From assembly GCA_903842065.1 (NCBI GenBank), contig CAIMKZ010000098.1:62001-126000 (forward strand): a stretch of DNA of 64,000 bases, in the 5' to 3' direction. Shown piece by piece: positions 48,037 to 57,858 of this stretch. Both the position numbers and the translations under genes were made by a program. Numbering within the stretch: the stretch's first letter is position 1; every line of letters starts with the position of its first letter. Source of the DNA: an uncultured Acidobacteriaceae bacterium. GTDB taxonomy: Bacteria > Acidobacteriota > Terriglobia > Terriglobales > Acidobacteriaceae. The notes under the pieces were generated by a model that saw only the letters and a program-made list of their open reading frames with translations, searched no databases and was not told the origin of the DNA.

Positions 48037-49083
48037 TCAGGGAACAATGTGCGTTTCGCCGATTTCCCAAAGGTTGCCGGTTTCTACGTCGGCCTCGGCG
48101 TTCTTCCATACAGCTCTGTACCGTGACGGATTTGCAGGGTCTTCGATCGTCTTGAAGCTGGTCTGGCCGCTCAGGGCCTGACGGTAGATCTCAATCAAGT
48201 TTCCGAGGATCGCGGGGTTCATGGGCTTTACGTCAACGCTGCACCCTGAGACCGCGTGGCCATAGAAGATGCGATCGTATTCGGCACCCAGATTTTCGAT
48301 TTTGATCCAGCTGCGCAGTCGTGTACTGGCCGCAACCGGAGCTACGCCACGGATATCGACTGTAGGTAAGAAGGTATCGCCGCTGAACAGGATGCGTGTC
48401 TTGCGGTCCAGAAACGCGTAGGAGTCGATCGTGTGGCCAGGAACATAGTAGGCGGTGATCACGCGGCCGCCGCCAAGGTCGAAGGTCTGGCCGTCGTGGA
48501 GTTCGTTGACCGTCGGACGCTTGTCAAAATGAACAGGAGAGTAATTCCAGTATCCGCAGACGACCGAAGGCCCGCCGTTGGGGCTGTTCTTGTCGTGAGG
48601 CTTCCTTTGCTCTTTATCGGTGCCGCCGCCCTTCTGCACTTGATCGTCGGCAACTCGCGACCGGTCTGCGGCAGAATTCCCCATGTAAACGGCATCAAAT
48701 GCGCCGATCATTCCGACGTGATCGGGATGTCCGTGGGTGATGACGACATCGTAAGGCAGGCTGGTGAGCTTTTCGACCGTGGCCTTGATGTCGTAGAAGC
48801 CGGTTCCGGTATCGATGAGCAGCGCCCTGTCTTTGCCGATCAGCAGATACTGGTTGTCCACGTCGAATTCGTTGATCAAATACGTGTTGTAGGCGATGCT
48901 GACGATCTCAGGTTGCGCGATTGGGCCGGGCGCGGGGTCGCTTGCGGCGTTCGAGCGTGTCGCGGTGGTTTGCAGCGGCACTACGACCAACGGATGTTGT
49001 GCGCTAGCGGGGACACTCAAGAACAGCAGGATCGCTGCCGCCGCAGCCAGGCTCGAAACAGAAGAGCAGGAAGACGATTTCAT
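48037..49083 (-). CDS. Exported MBL-fold metallohydrolase
   Basis: The 348-residue protein starts at ATG 49083, 6 bp after GGAG; a start four codons earlier is less well spaced. The signal peptide (AAAAAILLFLSVPASAQ) is clear. The metallo-beta-lactamase fold shows 'ALLIDTGTGFYDIKAT', the zinc motif 'ITHGHPDHVGMIGAF', 'YYVPGHTIDSYAFLD', and 'ILFSGDTFLPTVDIRG', with a last His near 'YDRIFYGHAVSG'. Substrate unknown; it is not a typical class B lactamase. It is third after TonB receptor 3 and the PepSY protein on the same strand, with 128 bp and a hairpin before it. Confidence 0.88.
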   Translation of the reverse strand: MKSSSCSSVSSLAAAAAILLFLSVPASAQHPLVVVPLQTTATRSNAASDPAPGPIAQPEIVSIAYNTYLINEFDVDNQYLLIGKDRALLIDTGTGFYDIKATVEKLTSLPYDVVITHGHPDHVGMIGAFDAVYMGNSAADRSRVADDQVQKGGGTDKEQRKPHDKNSPNGGPSVVCGYWNYSPVHFDKRPTVNELHDGQTFDLGGGRVITAYYVPGHTIDSYAFLDRKTRILFSGDTFLPTVDIRGVAPVAASTRLRSWIKIENLGAEYDRIFYGHAVSGCSVDVKPMNPAILGNLIEIYRQALSGQTSFKTIEDPANPSRYRAVWKNAEADVETGNLWEIGETHIVP

Positions 49084-49151
49084 GTGCAGCTCCACCTCGC
49101 GGTTGTATTCGCGCCAGACTGTTCGCCTAGTACTTGCCGGGCGTTTCGCAG

Positions 49152-49191
49152 TTCAGGCGGCAGCGCTGTGCAACAGCGTCTGCCGCCTGAA
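49152..49191 (-). terminator. Long hairpin between PepSY and MBL genes
   Basis: TTCAGGCGGCAG and CTGCCGCCTGAA form a 12-bp stem enclosing CGCTGT/ACAGCG. No U-run follows, so it may be an attenuator or mRNA stabiliser rather than a full terminator. Confidence 0.6.
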
Positions 49192-49211
49192 AGCAAATAA
49201 CCAGGAAGTGG

Positions 49212-50891
49212 TTACGCCTGGGCAGCCAGCTTGCGCCGCTTCTTCTGATTCCGGTAGTTGATGTAGCGACGAATTGAGAGAGCATATCCGGTCCAGACAA
49301 CGAATAGCCCGCCAACGCAGGTGAGGAAGCCGATGAGCTGCCCAAAGAATCCGAACTCCTGGAGGGTGTGGAAGGAGAGCATCCAGGCATGGAGCTTGAG
49401 CGCCAGGTCGCGATCGCGGAATGGCGTAACGGAGACTGCTTTGCCGGTATGGTAGTCGAGCATGACGCGGGTCATGCCTTCCGGGCCACCGCTGAGAGGT
49501 CCCAGCTTGGCGAAGATCATCACCTCTTCGGGCTCTGTGGAGACGCCGTCTCTAATGATGGGCAGCTGGAAGTTGCTCCAGTCCGGAGTCAGGTTCTCTA
49601 CGGCAGCAGCGAGCTGGTCGTAGGAGAGCTGGGCCGGAGCGGCCTCAGTAGTTGCAGGAGCAGGAGAGGCTTGCGCTGTCTGCTTGGGTGCCTTGCCGGC
49701 ATTGCTCTTCGCCGTAGCAGCAGGCGAAGCACTCTTCGGTTTCTCTGTGCTTGTTGGAGTGGCAGGCGTCGCGCTTGGCAGTGCAGCCGTTTCAGTAGCG
49801 GGAGCGGGCTGACCCGCGCCCGGACCGCGGCTTCCATCGCCGCGTCCGCCGGGTCCACGACCTGTTCCGTCACCGCGACCCATGCCGTCGCCACGTCCGC
49901 CGCGCTCGCCACCGGCCATCAGATCGCCAGCTGCGCCGGGTTCACGTCCCATACCGTCACCACGTCCGCCGGGTTGGCCGGGAGTTGGCTCAGCCGGTTG
50001 AACGCTGCCGGCATTCGTGGCGGAGTTGCCACTGGTCTGTGCGCCAGGCTGATTGCTGGCGGGCTTCGCGGACTGCTCACGAGCGGGCCTTTGCGAGCCT
50101 GCAGGAGCAGACGTTCCTGCGGCAGCTGCGGCGCCTGCCGGTGCAGCCGCGATCCGGGGAGCAGCGGGAGCGCCATGGCCGCCGCCACCGGGACCCCTCA
50201 CCGGCGGCTTGGAGCCGAGTGCATAGTAGACGGTATTATTCGCCCAGCGGTAAGGCCAGCACAGGCCTGTGTATACAATCACCAGCATCGGAATTACGGT
50301 CCAGATGCCGATCACGTTGTGCCAGTTGAAGTCGCGCGCCTTACCCTTCAGGCCGCGCTTGAACAGTCCGCGGGCCTTGAATCCGACTTTGGTGAAGATC
50401 TGAGGAAACCACAGATAGATTCCTGTAATCAAGAGAATCAGCGTGATGAAGGTTGCGCTGTCCACAAAGAAGCGCCCCACCTTGCTGCCTTTTCCCGCGC
50501 CCAGGCTGATGTGCAGGTTCTCTGAGAAGTACATGATGCTTTGCATCACGCCTGCCGTCTTCTGGGGCAAGAGTCCGCCCGTGTAGGGGTCGATATACAG
50601 GGACTTCATATGTCCCCACTGCGCGGTGATCGGCTGATCGGCGCCGTTGTTCACCACGAACTCGAAGGGAGTTCCCTGGCCGCTCTCTTTGAGCGACTTC
50701 AAAGTGGCGTCGAGCGATACACGCGTAGCCGTGCCAGACTGCGGCACTACAACCGTGGGCTTGAGAGCATTATTGATCTTCGATTGAAACTCGAGTATGG
50801 CCCCGGTCAGGCATAACATAGCGATTAATAGTCCGGCCAGGCATCCGGTGATCAAGTGCAGCCAGAACATAATTTTCCGGAACAGCTTCAT
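49212..50891 (-). CDS. PepSY-associated membrane protein with low-complexity insert
   Basis: The 559-residue protein starts at ATG 50891 behind GAGGAG. It opens with 'FRKIMFWLHLITGCLAGLLI' and further membrane helices follow (ATFITLILLITGIYLWFP; VIGIWTVIPMLVIVYTGLCW; near the C-terminus IGFLTCVGGLFVVWTGYAL). 'FWLHLITG' and 'FNWHNVIGIW' place His residues in helices as in heme-binding PepSY_TM/PiuB proteins, which are thought to reduce or move iron next to TonB siderophore receptors. Residues about 230-417 are an unusual Gly/Ala/Pro/Arg stretch with RGDGMGR-type repeats, presumably a periplasmic spacer. It follows TonB receptor 3 by 155 bp, supporting a joint uptake role. Confidence 0.88.
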   Translation of the reverse strand: MKLFRKIMFWLHLITGCLAGLLIAMLCLTGAILEFQSKINNALKPTVVVPQSGTATRVSLDATLKSLKESGQGTPFEFVVNNGADQPITAQWGHMKSLYIDPYTGGLLPQKTAGVMQSIMYFSENLHISLGAGKGSKVGRFFVDSATFITLILLITGIYLWFPQIFTKVGFKARGLFKRGLKGKARDFNWHNVIGIWTVIPMLVIVYTGLCWPYRWANNTVYYALGSKPPVRGPGGGGHGAPAAPRIAAAPAGAAAAAGTSAPAGSQRPAREQSAKPASNQPGAQTSGNSATNAGSVQPAEPTPGQPGGRGDGMGREPGAAGDLMAGGERGGRGDGMGRGDGTGRGPGGRGDGSRGPGAGQPAPATETAALPSATPATPTSTEKPKSASPAATAKSNAGKAPKQTAQASPAPATTEAAPAQLSYDQLAAAVENLTPDWSNFQLPIIRDGVSTEPEEVMIFAKLGPLSGGPEGMTRVMLDYHTGKAVSVTPFRDRDLALKLHAWMLSFHTLQEFGFFGQLIGFLTCVGGLFVVWTGYALSIRRYINYRNQKKRRKLAAQA

Positions 50892-51002
50892 TTGCAACTC
50901 CTCTTTAGGAACGATGACATTCAACTGAGCAAGCAGTTCTCCCACTGATTCGGCGGCGCAGGATTGCCTGCGAAACGTGGCTGAACAACGCGGCGGATGG
51001 AC

Positions 51003-51030
51003 GGGCAAGGCGCATCTCTGCGTCTTGCCC
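51003..51030 (-). terminator. Hairpin after TonB receptor 3
   Basis: GGGCAAGGCGCA pairs with TGCGTCTTGCCC (one G-T pair) around TCTC, 17 bp past the stop. No U-run, so readthrough to the PepSY gene is possible. Confidence 0.6.
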
Positions 51031-51046
51031 ATTCAATAGCCGAAGG

Positions 51047-54000
51047 TCAGAAGGACAACCGCCCGCTGAACTGAATCAGTCGAGGTTGATTGGCCTGGTC
51101 CTTGATCTGGCCAAAGCCCGTGCCGGTGTTGGAAACTCCGGGAGGAGCGAACTGAACACGGTTGAAGATGTTGAAGAACTCGGAGCGGAACTGGAAGCTG
51201 ATCCGCTCGGTGATCTTCGTCGACTTCAGCACGGAGAGATCCCAGTTTGCGATGCCCGCCGAGCGCAGCGTGCCATCCACGCGAGGCTCGTTTCCGAAGC
51301 CTGAGAAATTATTGTTGGCATCGAGACCTGTGGATGTGGAAGGTGAAGTGAAGCAGGAGGTATTGAACCATGAGCCCAGGCGGCTGTAAGCCGAGCCGGT
51401 GTAAATCTTATTGCAGCCCGCCGTGTAGTTGGGCCGGATTGTGCCTGCACCGAACGATGTCCAATTGTTTTTGGTGGATTCCATGAGGGCGAGGGGGAAG
51501 CCAGTCTGGAAGCTGGAGATGCCGTTGGCGGCCCAGCCCGAAACCAGCCTTCCTGCCACTCCGTTAAAGTGCGCCCAGCGCTGTCCCTGGCCGAACGGCA
51601 GCGGCATCACGTAGCTCACTACGATGCGCTGAGGCACCTGATAGCTCAGGATTGAGCGCTCGGCGCGGTGGTCGTAGTTGTTCTGCAGAATGCCGCGGCC
51701 CTTGTCCCTGGAAGTCGCCGTCGACTTGACTTCCAGTCCAGGCGTCGCGGTGTCGGTATCGCCGAGGAGCTTGGACCAGGTGTAGCTGGTCATGATCAAT
51801 CCACCCGACTTGAAGCGCTTCTGGAACTTGACCTGGAGCGCGTTGTAGCTCGTGGAACCCCAGTGCGCGTTGGTGTCGCTGAAGCCCGTATAGAACTGGT
51901 AGGGCCTCAGACTCTGGGCGAACGTGACGAGTTGAGAGACGCCTCCCGGAGTGGTCACGGTGACCTTGGCCTTGCAGTAGCTGGGATCGGTGGAAACCGT
52001 GCTGGCGCTCATCAGGCAGTTGCCCGAGTACTGCGAGGCGTATTTGGGATCCAACTGATTCATCTCGCCGCTCAGCGCAGCCAAATGTGTGCCCCTGGTT
52101 CCCGCATAAGCGACTTCGATCATGGAGTCGCCCTTTAGTTCGCGGCTGAGGCTAAGGTTCCACTGCTGCATATAGCCAGTCGGATCCTTGGGGTTGCCTG
52201 CGCTGAGGCCGGCCTGCGAGACGCCGTTGGTCGCCGTAACCGTTGGAACGTAGTTCTGGATATACGTGGAAAAGTTGTTTCTGCCTTGCGGTTTGGCAAG
52301 CAGGGCTCCGAAGTTCTTGATCGGATCGGTGACCGGGTAATAGACCGCTGCACTGGCGCCGTTCGTATAGGCGGGCGCGTTGGAGTTGATGGGCGAAGCG
52401 CTAGGAGCCGCGGAGCCCATGTCGGGCGGAAGATAGCTGAGCCCGTATCCGCCGCGAATCGATGTCTTGCTGTTCAGCCGGTAGGCGAAGCCCAGGTTGG
52501 GAGCGAACTCCTTGTGCCGGATTCCAATGCTGCTCCGGGAGCCGTAGCCTTGCGGATCGTTCACCAGGCCGATGGTGCCCGTCACCTTCGTATTGGGATC
52601 GACGCTATCGGGAAGAAGAACGGTATTCTTGTCGTTTATCTCTACCATTCCGCCCGGCAGCTCGTAACGAAGACCGAGGTTGACCGTCAGTTTGCGGCTC
52701 AACTGCCACGAGTCCTGAACATAATATGCCTGGTAGTAATTCATCGCCGTGGTCCAGGTGCCGACGTTGATGTTTCCCTGGCTGGAGTAGCCCATCAGTA
52801 AGTCGGCCCAGGCGTCTGTGGTATAGGTTCCATCGAAGGTGTACTGCCCGGAGTTGGTCTTGATCAGCGAGGGATTGTCCATCTTCCGGGCCTCGCCGCC
52901 GATCTTCAGGTTGTGGCGGCCCATGATCCGAATCAGGCTGCCGCTGATGGAGTAGGTGTCGTTGAAGCCGGCATAGTAGCCGTTGCCGAAGCTGTTGTAG
53001 AAGCCATAGGCTCCGCCGGTTTGGCCGCCGCGCGCCGCACTCAACGAGGCCAGCGGATACATCTTGTACGGCATAAAGCTGCCCAACTGGCCCCAGGTCC
53101 CGCCGAAGATCGTTTCATCGACGTTCATGTTGGGCAGGAGGCTCAGGTTCTGACCGCGCATGAAGCTGAGGCGCAGATCCACTACGGTCTTTTGATTGAC
53201 GGTGTAGGTATCGCCCAGAACAACCTGGTGCGTCCGGAAGTACATCGCGGCGCCGCCCACGTTGTATGGACTCATCGGGAACTGGTTGAAGTTGGTGTCG
53301 GTGATATTCCAGTAGGTGTAGCGGCCGAAGAATCTCTGTTTCGGGCTGATGTTGTAGTCGATGCGGCCTGTGTACTGGTTCTGGTTGTCGCCCACAGCCA
53401 CCTGGCGGAAGTAATTATCGCCTGCCGCATCGGAATACTGAGCGCCATTGATGACCGTTGGAGGACCGTAGTACTGCTTGACGACATTTGCAAAGGGGCT
53501 GATGCAGCTGGATAGATTGGTGATGGTGTAGTACCCGGGGCTGGTGGCCGTACCCTTGACGGGGTGTGTAATGGTGCAGTTCTTCAGTGGGTCGCCCTTG
53601 TCCAGTCCGGAGTTGCTCAGCGCCATCAGGCCGGTCTTGCCGTTGATGGCGTAGGTCTCGGCAATGATGCCGTTCTTGAGGTTTTCCGTCGGCACGATCG
53701 CCGGCGATGAGAGGCCGATCCGCGACTTGTAACCTTCCCAGGAGTACAGGAAGAAGACCTTATTCTTCACAGCAGGGCCGCTGAAGACGACTCCGTATTG
53801 GTTCTGGTTAAACTGCAACGGCTTGTTCTTCATCCCGACCTGCAGTTGGAAGCTCTTATTGAAGAAGTCGTTTGAGTCGAGAACCGTGTTGCGGAAGTAT
53901 TCATATGCGGATCCGTGGAATGCATTCGAGCCGCTCTTGGTGGTCATGTTGACCACGCCGCCGCCGTAGCGGCCGAACTCGGCCCCCACGTTGCTGCTGG

Positions 54001-54712
54001 ACACGGCGAACTCCTGCACGGAATCCTGCGTTGGAACCAGGCCCATCGTGTTGCCGCCCAGGGTGTTGATGGGCGCGCCATCGACGTACGATGCGCCCTG
54101 ACCGGCGATATTGCCGCCGATCTGATAGTTGCCCCACCCGCCGGCGCTTGTGTTTCCGCCGCTGGAATTCAGACCTGTGGAGCCCTGGGAAGAACCCTGG
54201 GGAACGACGCCCGTGGCCAGCGCGATCAGATTCATCGTGTTGCGGCCGTTGAGCGGCATCTCCTGAACCGTCTTGCCTGTCACCTGCTGACTCAGAGAGC
54301 TGGATTCGGTCTCCATCAGCGGAGGATTTGTCGTCACTTCCACCGTCTCGGAGGCTGCGCCCACTTGCAGGACCGCGTCGGCGCGATCGGTTCCACCTAC
54401 CTCAACCAACACCCGCGGCAGCACATAGCGCTTGAAGTTGGCCTTTTCAAACTCCACCTTGTAGGTAGCGGGCACGAGGTTGACAAAACGATAGCTGCCG
54501 GCCGCGTCGGATACCGAGGTCCGTTTTTCATTGGTCCCGGTATTCGTGGCTGACACCGTCGCTCCGGGTACAACCGCTCCCGTACTATCGGTCACGGCTC
54601 CCACGATCGAACCGAAAAACGATTGGGCCTGCACTGGAAGAGTGGTCAACCCGACCACAACCAGCAGCAACGCCAACCAAACTCGTCCTACTCTGTTTAA
54701 CCTAGAATGCAT
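51047..54712 (-). CDS. Oar-like TonB-dependent receptor 3
   Basis: The 1221-residue receptor starts at ATG 54712 behind GGAGG. Signal peptide 'VWLALLLVVVGLTTLPVQAQ', then the carboxypeptidase-regulatory-like domain ('GSIVGAVTDSTGAVVPGATV'), plug with 'EMPLNGRNTMNLIALATG', 'WGNYQIGGNIAGQGASYVDG' and 'SSSNVGAEFGRYGGGVVNM', and a barrel ending 'IQFSGRLSF'. It is closely similar in design to receptors 1 and 2. It is followed on the same strand by the PepSY protein, pointing to metal-chelate uptake, and preceded by regulator B. Confidence 0.93.
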   Translation of the reverse strand: MHSRLNRVGRVWLALLLVVVGLTTLPVQAQSFFGSIVGAVTDSTGAVVPGATVSATNTGTNEKRTSVSDAAGSYRFVNLVPATYKVEFEKANFKRYVLPRVLVEVGGTDRADAVLQVGAASETVEVTTNPPLMETESSSLSQQVTGKTVQEMPLNGRNTMNLIALATGVVPQGSSQGSTGLNSSGGNTSAGGWGNYQIGGNIAGQGASYVDGAPINTLGGNTMGLVPTQDSVQEFAVSSSNVGAEFGRYGGGVVNMTTKSGSNAFHGSAYEYFRNTVLDSNDFFNKSFQLQVGMKNKPLQFNQNQYGVVFSGPAVKNKVFFLYSWEGYKSRIGLSSPAIVPTENLKNGIIAETYAINGKTGLMALSNSGLDKGDPLKNCTITHPVKGTATSPGYYTITNLSSCISPFANVVKQYYGPPTVINGAQYSDAAGDNYFRQVAVGDNQNQYTGRIDYNISPKQRFFGRYTYWNITDTNFNQFPMSPYNVGGAAMYFRTHQVVLGDTYTVNQKTVVDLRLSFMRGQNLSLLPNMNVDETIFGGTWGQLGSFMPYKMYPLASLSAARGGQTGGAYGFYNSFGNGYYAGFNDTYSISGSLIRIMGRHNLKIGGEARKMDNPSLIKTNSGQYTFDGTYTTDAWADLLMGYSSQGNINVGTWTTAMNYYQAYYVQDSWQLSRKLTVNLGLRYELPGGMVEINDKNTVLLPDSVDPNTKVTGTIGLVNDPQGYGSRSSIGIRHKEFAPNLGFAYRLNSKTSIRGGYGLSYLPPDMGSAAPSASPINSNAPAYTNGASAAVYYPVTDPIKNFGALLAKPQGRNNFSTYIQNYVPTVTATNGVSQAGLSAGNPKDPTGYMQQWNLSLSRELKGDSMIEVAYAGTRGTHLAALSGEMNQLDPKYASQYSGNCLMSASTVSTDPSYCKAKVTVTTPGGVSQLVTFAQSLRPYQFYTGFSDTNAHWGSTSYNALQVKFQKRFKSGGLIMTSYTWSKLLGDTDTATPGLEVKSTATSRDKGRGILQNNYDHRAERSILSYQVPQRIVVSYVMPLPFGQGQRWAHFNGVAGRLVSGWAANGISSFQTGFPLALMESTKNNWTSFGAGTIRPNYTAGCNKIYTGSAYSRLGSWFNTSCFTSPSTSTGLDANNNFSGFGNEPRVDGTLRSAGIANWDLSVLKSTKITERISFQFRSEFFNIFNRVQFAPPGVSNTGTGFGQIKDQANQPRLIQFSGRLSF

Positions 54713-55242
54713 CACTTCCTCCGTCCTCTAGCAAATTGCAAATCGTTGCTTCCACTCCGGATCACGCTTATCGTTCTGCCAAATCAACTCGACTACCAGC
54801 AAAGGGGGCCTCCAGAGCAGGGACTTTCCTTGCTGATCTGCAGCTCCCTCGCGAGTCATTTGCGTCGGTACGGAACCTGGGTTCAGTACTCCGCAAACTT
54901 CACCGAGCCTCAAGAGTGCATTGAGCGAAGGCATTGTAATGGCAGGTGGCAGTTTCTGGGGGATAGACTAGCCTGCGAAAAATACGGGGTCAAGATACGG
55001 ACGGTCCGGGAACGTACGGGGTACGTGCGGAGTACGTGTCGCAGTATTTATGTCTAGCTAATACAAGGACTTGCATTCTTCTCGCCCTGACATGTCTCCG
55101 AGAATTCCGGACGTCTGCGGTGGTGCGCTCGAGAGTGATTTTCGGGTTCGGTTTTAGCAGTATGGGGGAGCCATGTGATTCCCGATGAAAGCACTGCCCA
55201 GGCAGCTACGGGACAGGGGAAGTGCGAGGCCGCAAAATGCCT
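54713..55242. promoter_or_regulatory. Upstream region of TonB receptor 3 with TACG repeats
   Basis: No gene. TACG motifs occur at 54983, 54996, 55015, 55022 and 55033; two are TACGGGG (54983, 55015) and two TACGTG (55022, 55033), the last pair 11 bp apart. The cluster is a candidate operator for regulator B. Confidence 0.4.
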
Positions 55243-56529
55243 CTACCAGGTATGGACGGCGACGATCTGGGGCGAGCCAGCGCTACCTTCAACAACCGAG
55301 GTCTTGAGAATCAGCTGATAGTTCGTTGCCGACGACAGCCGAGGGGGAAGCAGGCTCTCCATCGAAGGATCCGTGAGCAATGCAGCAGCAACGTCGGTGC
55401 CAAACGGATCAAGGCCACTCAGCACCATCACCCAGCCGCCTGTCTCAGCGTCCCAGAATCGAGAGATCAAACTGTAATCGGCATTGGTCTGCGTCGAACT
55501 GCCACCATCCATCCATTCTCGATTCAAGGGATCATGTGCATCCTGAATCCACTTCGCGCCGGTGGCTGGATCTTCTCGGAGGCTATATCGCAGATTGGAT
55601 AGGACCAACATTGACCATGGGTTGTTGAAGCCCCCGACCAGCACGATCGACCGATGTCTGAACTGGTGCATCCTGACTTGAGAAGAAGACCTCAAGGCGA
55701 CAGCAACGTCATATGCTTGAAGCCGGCTATAGATCCTGTAGGCGATTGTCGCATCCATAAACAGGACCTTTGGTTCCGGATTCGCTCCGTGAGGGTTACC
55801 CGGACCTCCATGAATTGTGTCGCCCCGGTTGCCCTGGTGCGGCTCCGCGTCGGCACGCGCGTTCGTGTCCGGAACAGCCGGGCCATCGTCGGGCAGACAC
55901 ACAAACAATCCCTGCTTCTTGTCGAGAAATGGTTCCCACACACGGTAGACAGTGGAATGCCAGAAACCGGTCCGGCTTACCACCAGAGCGGCGCCAGCCA
56001 GCACCAGTAACACTGCCGCGCACCACAGAATCCTCTTGCGCCAAAGACCGGGCTGGAAATGCCTCGGATGTCCCGCGTGGGCAATCTCGGCCTCGCTAGC
56101 CCCCCAGGGCACGGCAAGCTCTCTGCTCTCGACCGGCTGCGCAGGCAGCTCCAGAACTCCAAAATCGAATTGCGGCAGATAGCCGCCGGCGGCCAGGCGG
56201 ATTCTCACGCCATGCCGGCTGCTGGGATCCTGATAATACTGGTCCAGGCGACGGCGAATCTCGCTCGCGGTCCTGCGCACAATCGGATCCGTATTCGGCT
56301 CGTAGTCCGCGTCGCGCCCGAAGACCTCAATGCCCAGAGTGCGTTCCTTGATCCCCTCGCAGTTGCCATTCAGCGCTGATTCGACAAGATGATGCAGCAA
56401 CTGCACACATCGCTGGCTGGTCTTAAACCTCGGGTCGGCAAGGATGCGGTCCAGCTCCTCAGCGATTTCTGCTCGCTGAGTATCGCTCCACTTCACTTGG
56501 CTGAATACTCTAGGCTCTGTCATAGGCAT
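55243..56529 (-). CDS. Membrane-anchored winged-helix-like regulator B (paired with TonB receptor 3)
   Basis: The 428-residue product (from ATG 56529; ATG 56523 or 56607 are possible) is a paralog of regulator A. Shared N-terminal pieces: 'DPRFKTSQRCVQLLHHLVES', 'KERTLGIEVFGRDADYEPNT', 'DPIVRRTASEIRRRLDQYY', and a wing-like 'AAGGYLPQF'. One membrane helix follows (ILWCAAVLLVLAGAALVVS). The outer domain has 'SIVLVGGFNNPWSMLVLSNL' matching the FNNPW motif of A, and ends 'GSPQIVAVHTW'. It lies directly upstream of TonB receptor 3 on the same strand. Function as a ToxR/CadC-like sensor is inferred. Confidence 0.73.
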   Translation of the reverse strand: MPMTEPRVFSQVKWSDTQRAEIAEELDRILADPRFKTSQRCVQLLHHLVESALNGNCEGIKERTLGIEVFGRDADYEPNTDPIVRRTASEIRRRLDQYYQDPSSRHGVRIRLAAGGYLPQFDFGVLELPAQPVESRELAVPWGASEAEIAHAGHPRHFQPGLWRKRILWCAAVLLVLAGAALVVSRTGFWHSTVYRVWEPFLDKKQGLFVCLPDDGPAVPDTNARADAEPHQGNRGDTIHGGPGNPHGANPEPKVLFMDATIAYRIYSRLQAYDVAVALRSSSQVRMHQFRHRSIVLVGGFNNPWSMLVLSNLRYSLREDPATGAKWIQDAHDPLNREWMDGGSSTQTNADYSLISRFWDAETGGWVMVLSGLDPFGTDVAAALLTDPSMESLLPPRLSSATNYQLILKTSVVEGSAGSPQIVAVHTW

Positions 56530-57036
56530 TTTCTGCACGATATTGTTTCGATGCCGTATTTTAGCAGCATCTCCTGCTTCTTCGATCTGTTGTGCGCGCC
56601 GGAGCAAGATCAGACGACCGCCTCTCCCAAATCCGAATAAGGGAACCAGCCTATCGCCGAGAGATGCCGATGCAGCCCATGTATGACATCATCAGTACCG
56701 GGTATTGGATGCTTGGTCAGTCCTATCCTGAACTGGTCACTGCCACAACCGGAGATATGGCAGGCACCGAGTCCGAATGCGATACTGCTTGTACCAAACA
56801 CTGATCAGAAATGTTGGGTATGTGGCGTAATTGTATTTTTGGCGCAGGTTCACTGCTCACTCACGATCACCGGCCTATCGCCAATTTCCAAGAACTTCCC
56901 TGGATGATTTCCAGGAAGTATCAATCATCCGGCTTAGAGTGACATGAAGTTCGGCCGCTATCGACGCGACAACGAAATAGCCGAGCTCAGTGAAAGATGT
57001 GCTTGCTTGCGCTTGAGGGAGAAGGCCCAGTAAAAC
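56530..57036. other. Intergenic region without recognisable gene
   Basis: Short frames on both strands lack ribosome-binding sites and family features. It presumably contains promoters for the divergent genes at both sides. Confidence 0.5.
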
Positions 57037-57633
57037 ATGAAAAAGACTGTCAACTTCAGAATCGTTGCAATCATCTTCCTTTGCCTGCTGGCGGTTGAAG
57101 CAACTCCTTGCAAAACTTCAAGCCAAATCCATGACGCAGTTGCGGACGAGTACTCAGTCTATGCTGCTGCGCTCGATAAGTATGTCGGCTCCGGCTCGTA
57201 TGTGGCAGCAGCCACCACATTCGTTCCAGTCAGGGAGAAGGAGTTGGATCGAGCCCTGAGTTTTCCAATCGACGATGCAGACCATCTCAGCAGGGCTTTA
57301 ATCGAAGACTTCAAATCCAGGAACAGGCACAGCCAACCCCTTGCCCAACATTTCCCCGAAGGCATTCATGTCGTATTCCTGTCTGAAATCGAGCACAAGA
57401 GCCTGTTTGCAAGTTCAATTGAAGAAGGCTGGGACAACTTTTACAGGAAGTATCCTGGAGCATCCGGCATTACCTACCTTTCGCGCGTTGGATTCAACCA
57501 GAAGCGCGATACCGCGCTTATCTACGTGAGCAATGTCCGTAACGGCGAGGTTGGCGGCGGCGCTTACCTGCTGCTAACGAAATCTAATGGAAAATGGAGC
57601 GTAATCAGCCGGACGCGCGGCTGGATTACGTAG
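57037..57633 (+). CDS. Small secreted protein of unknown function
   Basis: The 198-residue product has a signal peptide (MKKTVNFRIVAIIFLCLLAV, cut near the ATPC region, where the Cys could even be a lipidation site although no clear lipobox is seen). The mature part is mixed alpha/beta and ends with 'YLLLTKSNGKWSVISRTRGW', a pattern common at the end of small NTF2-like or lumazine-like exported proteins. No family is named with confidence. A GGGAGAAGG lies upstream. Convergent with the serpin gene. Confidence 0.7.
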   Translation: MKKTVNFRIVAIIFLCLLAVEATPCKTSSQIHDAVADEYSVYAAALDKYVGSGSYVAAATTFVPVREKELDRALSFPIDDADHLSRALIEDFKSRNRHSQPLAQHFPEGIHVVFLSEIEHKSLFASSIEEGWDNFYRKYPGASGITYLSRVGFNQKRDTALIYVSNVRNGEVGGGAYLLLTKSNGKWSVISRTRGWIT

Positions 57634-57739
57634 GACAGGCTTCAGCGCGAGCGCGAAATCACAACCCGACCGCGGCCACCAACAAAGATGCATCCATATC
57701 GCCGTGGTTTGGTTTGCGTTGACGCCGGAAGCGGTCTGC

Positions 57740-57761
57740 GACATCATCCGTGGATGATGTC
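57740..57761. repeat. Palindrome between convergent genes
   Basis: GACATCATCC-GT-GGATGATGTC is a perfect 10-bp inverted repeat between the secreted-protein gene and the serpin gene. It may act as a bidirectional terminator or a protein site. Confidence 0.5.
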
Positions 57762-57858
57762 TGCGATTGCCCAATGAGGCGCCGGTGAAAACCCCAATCA
57801 ATACCAGCGCCCCAGGTCGCGAACGCAGACTCTTTGCAAAAAGCCACATGGCGTCCGA

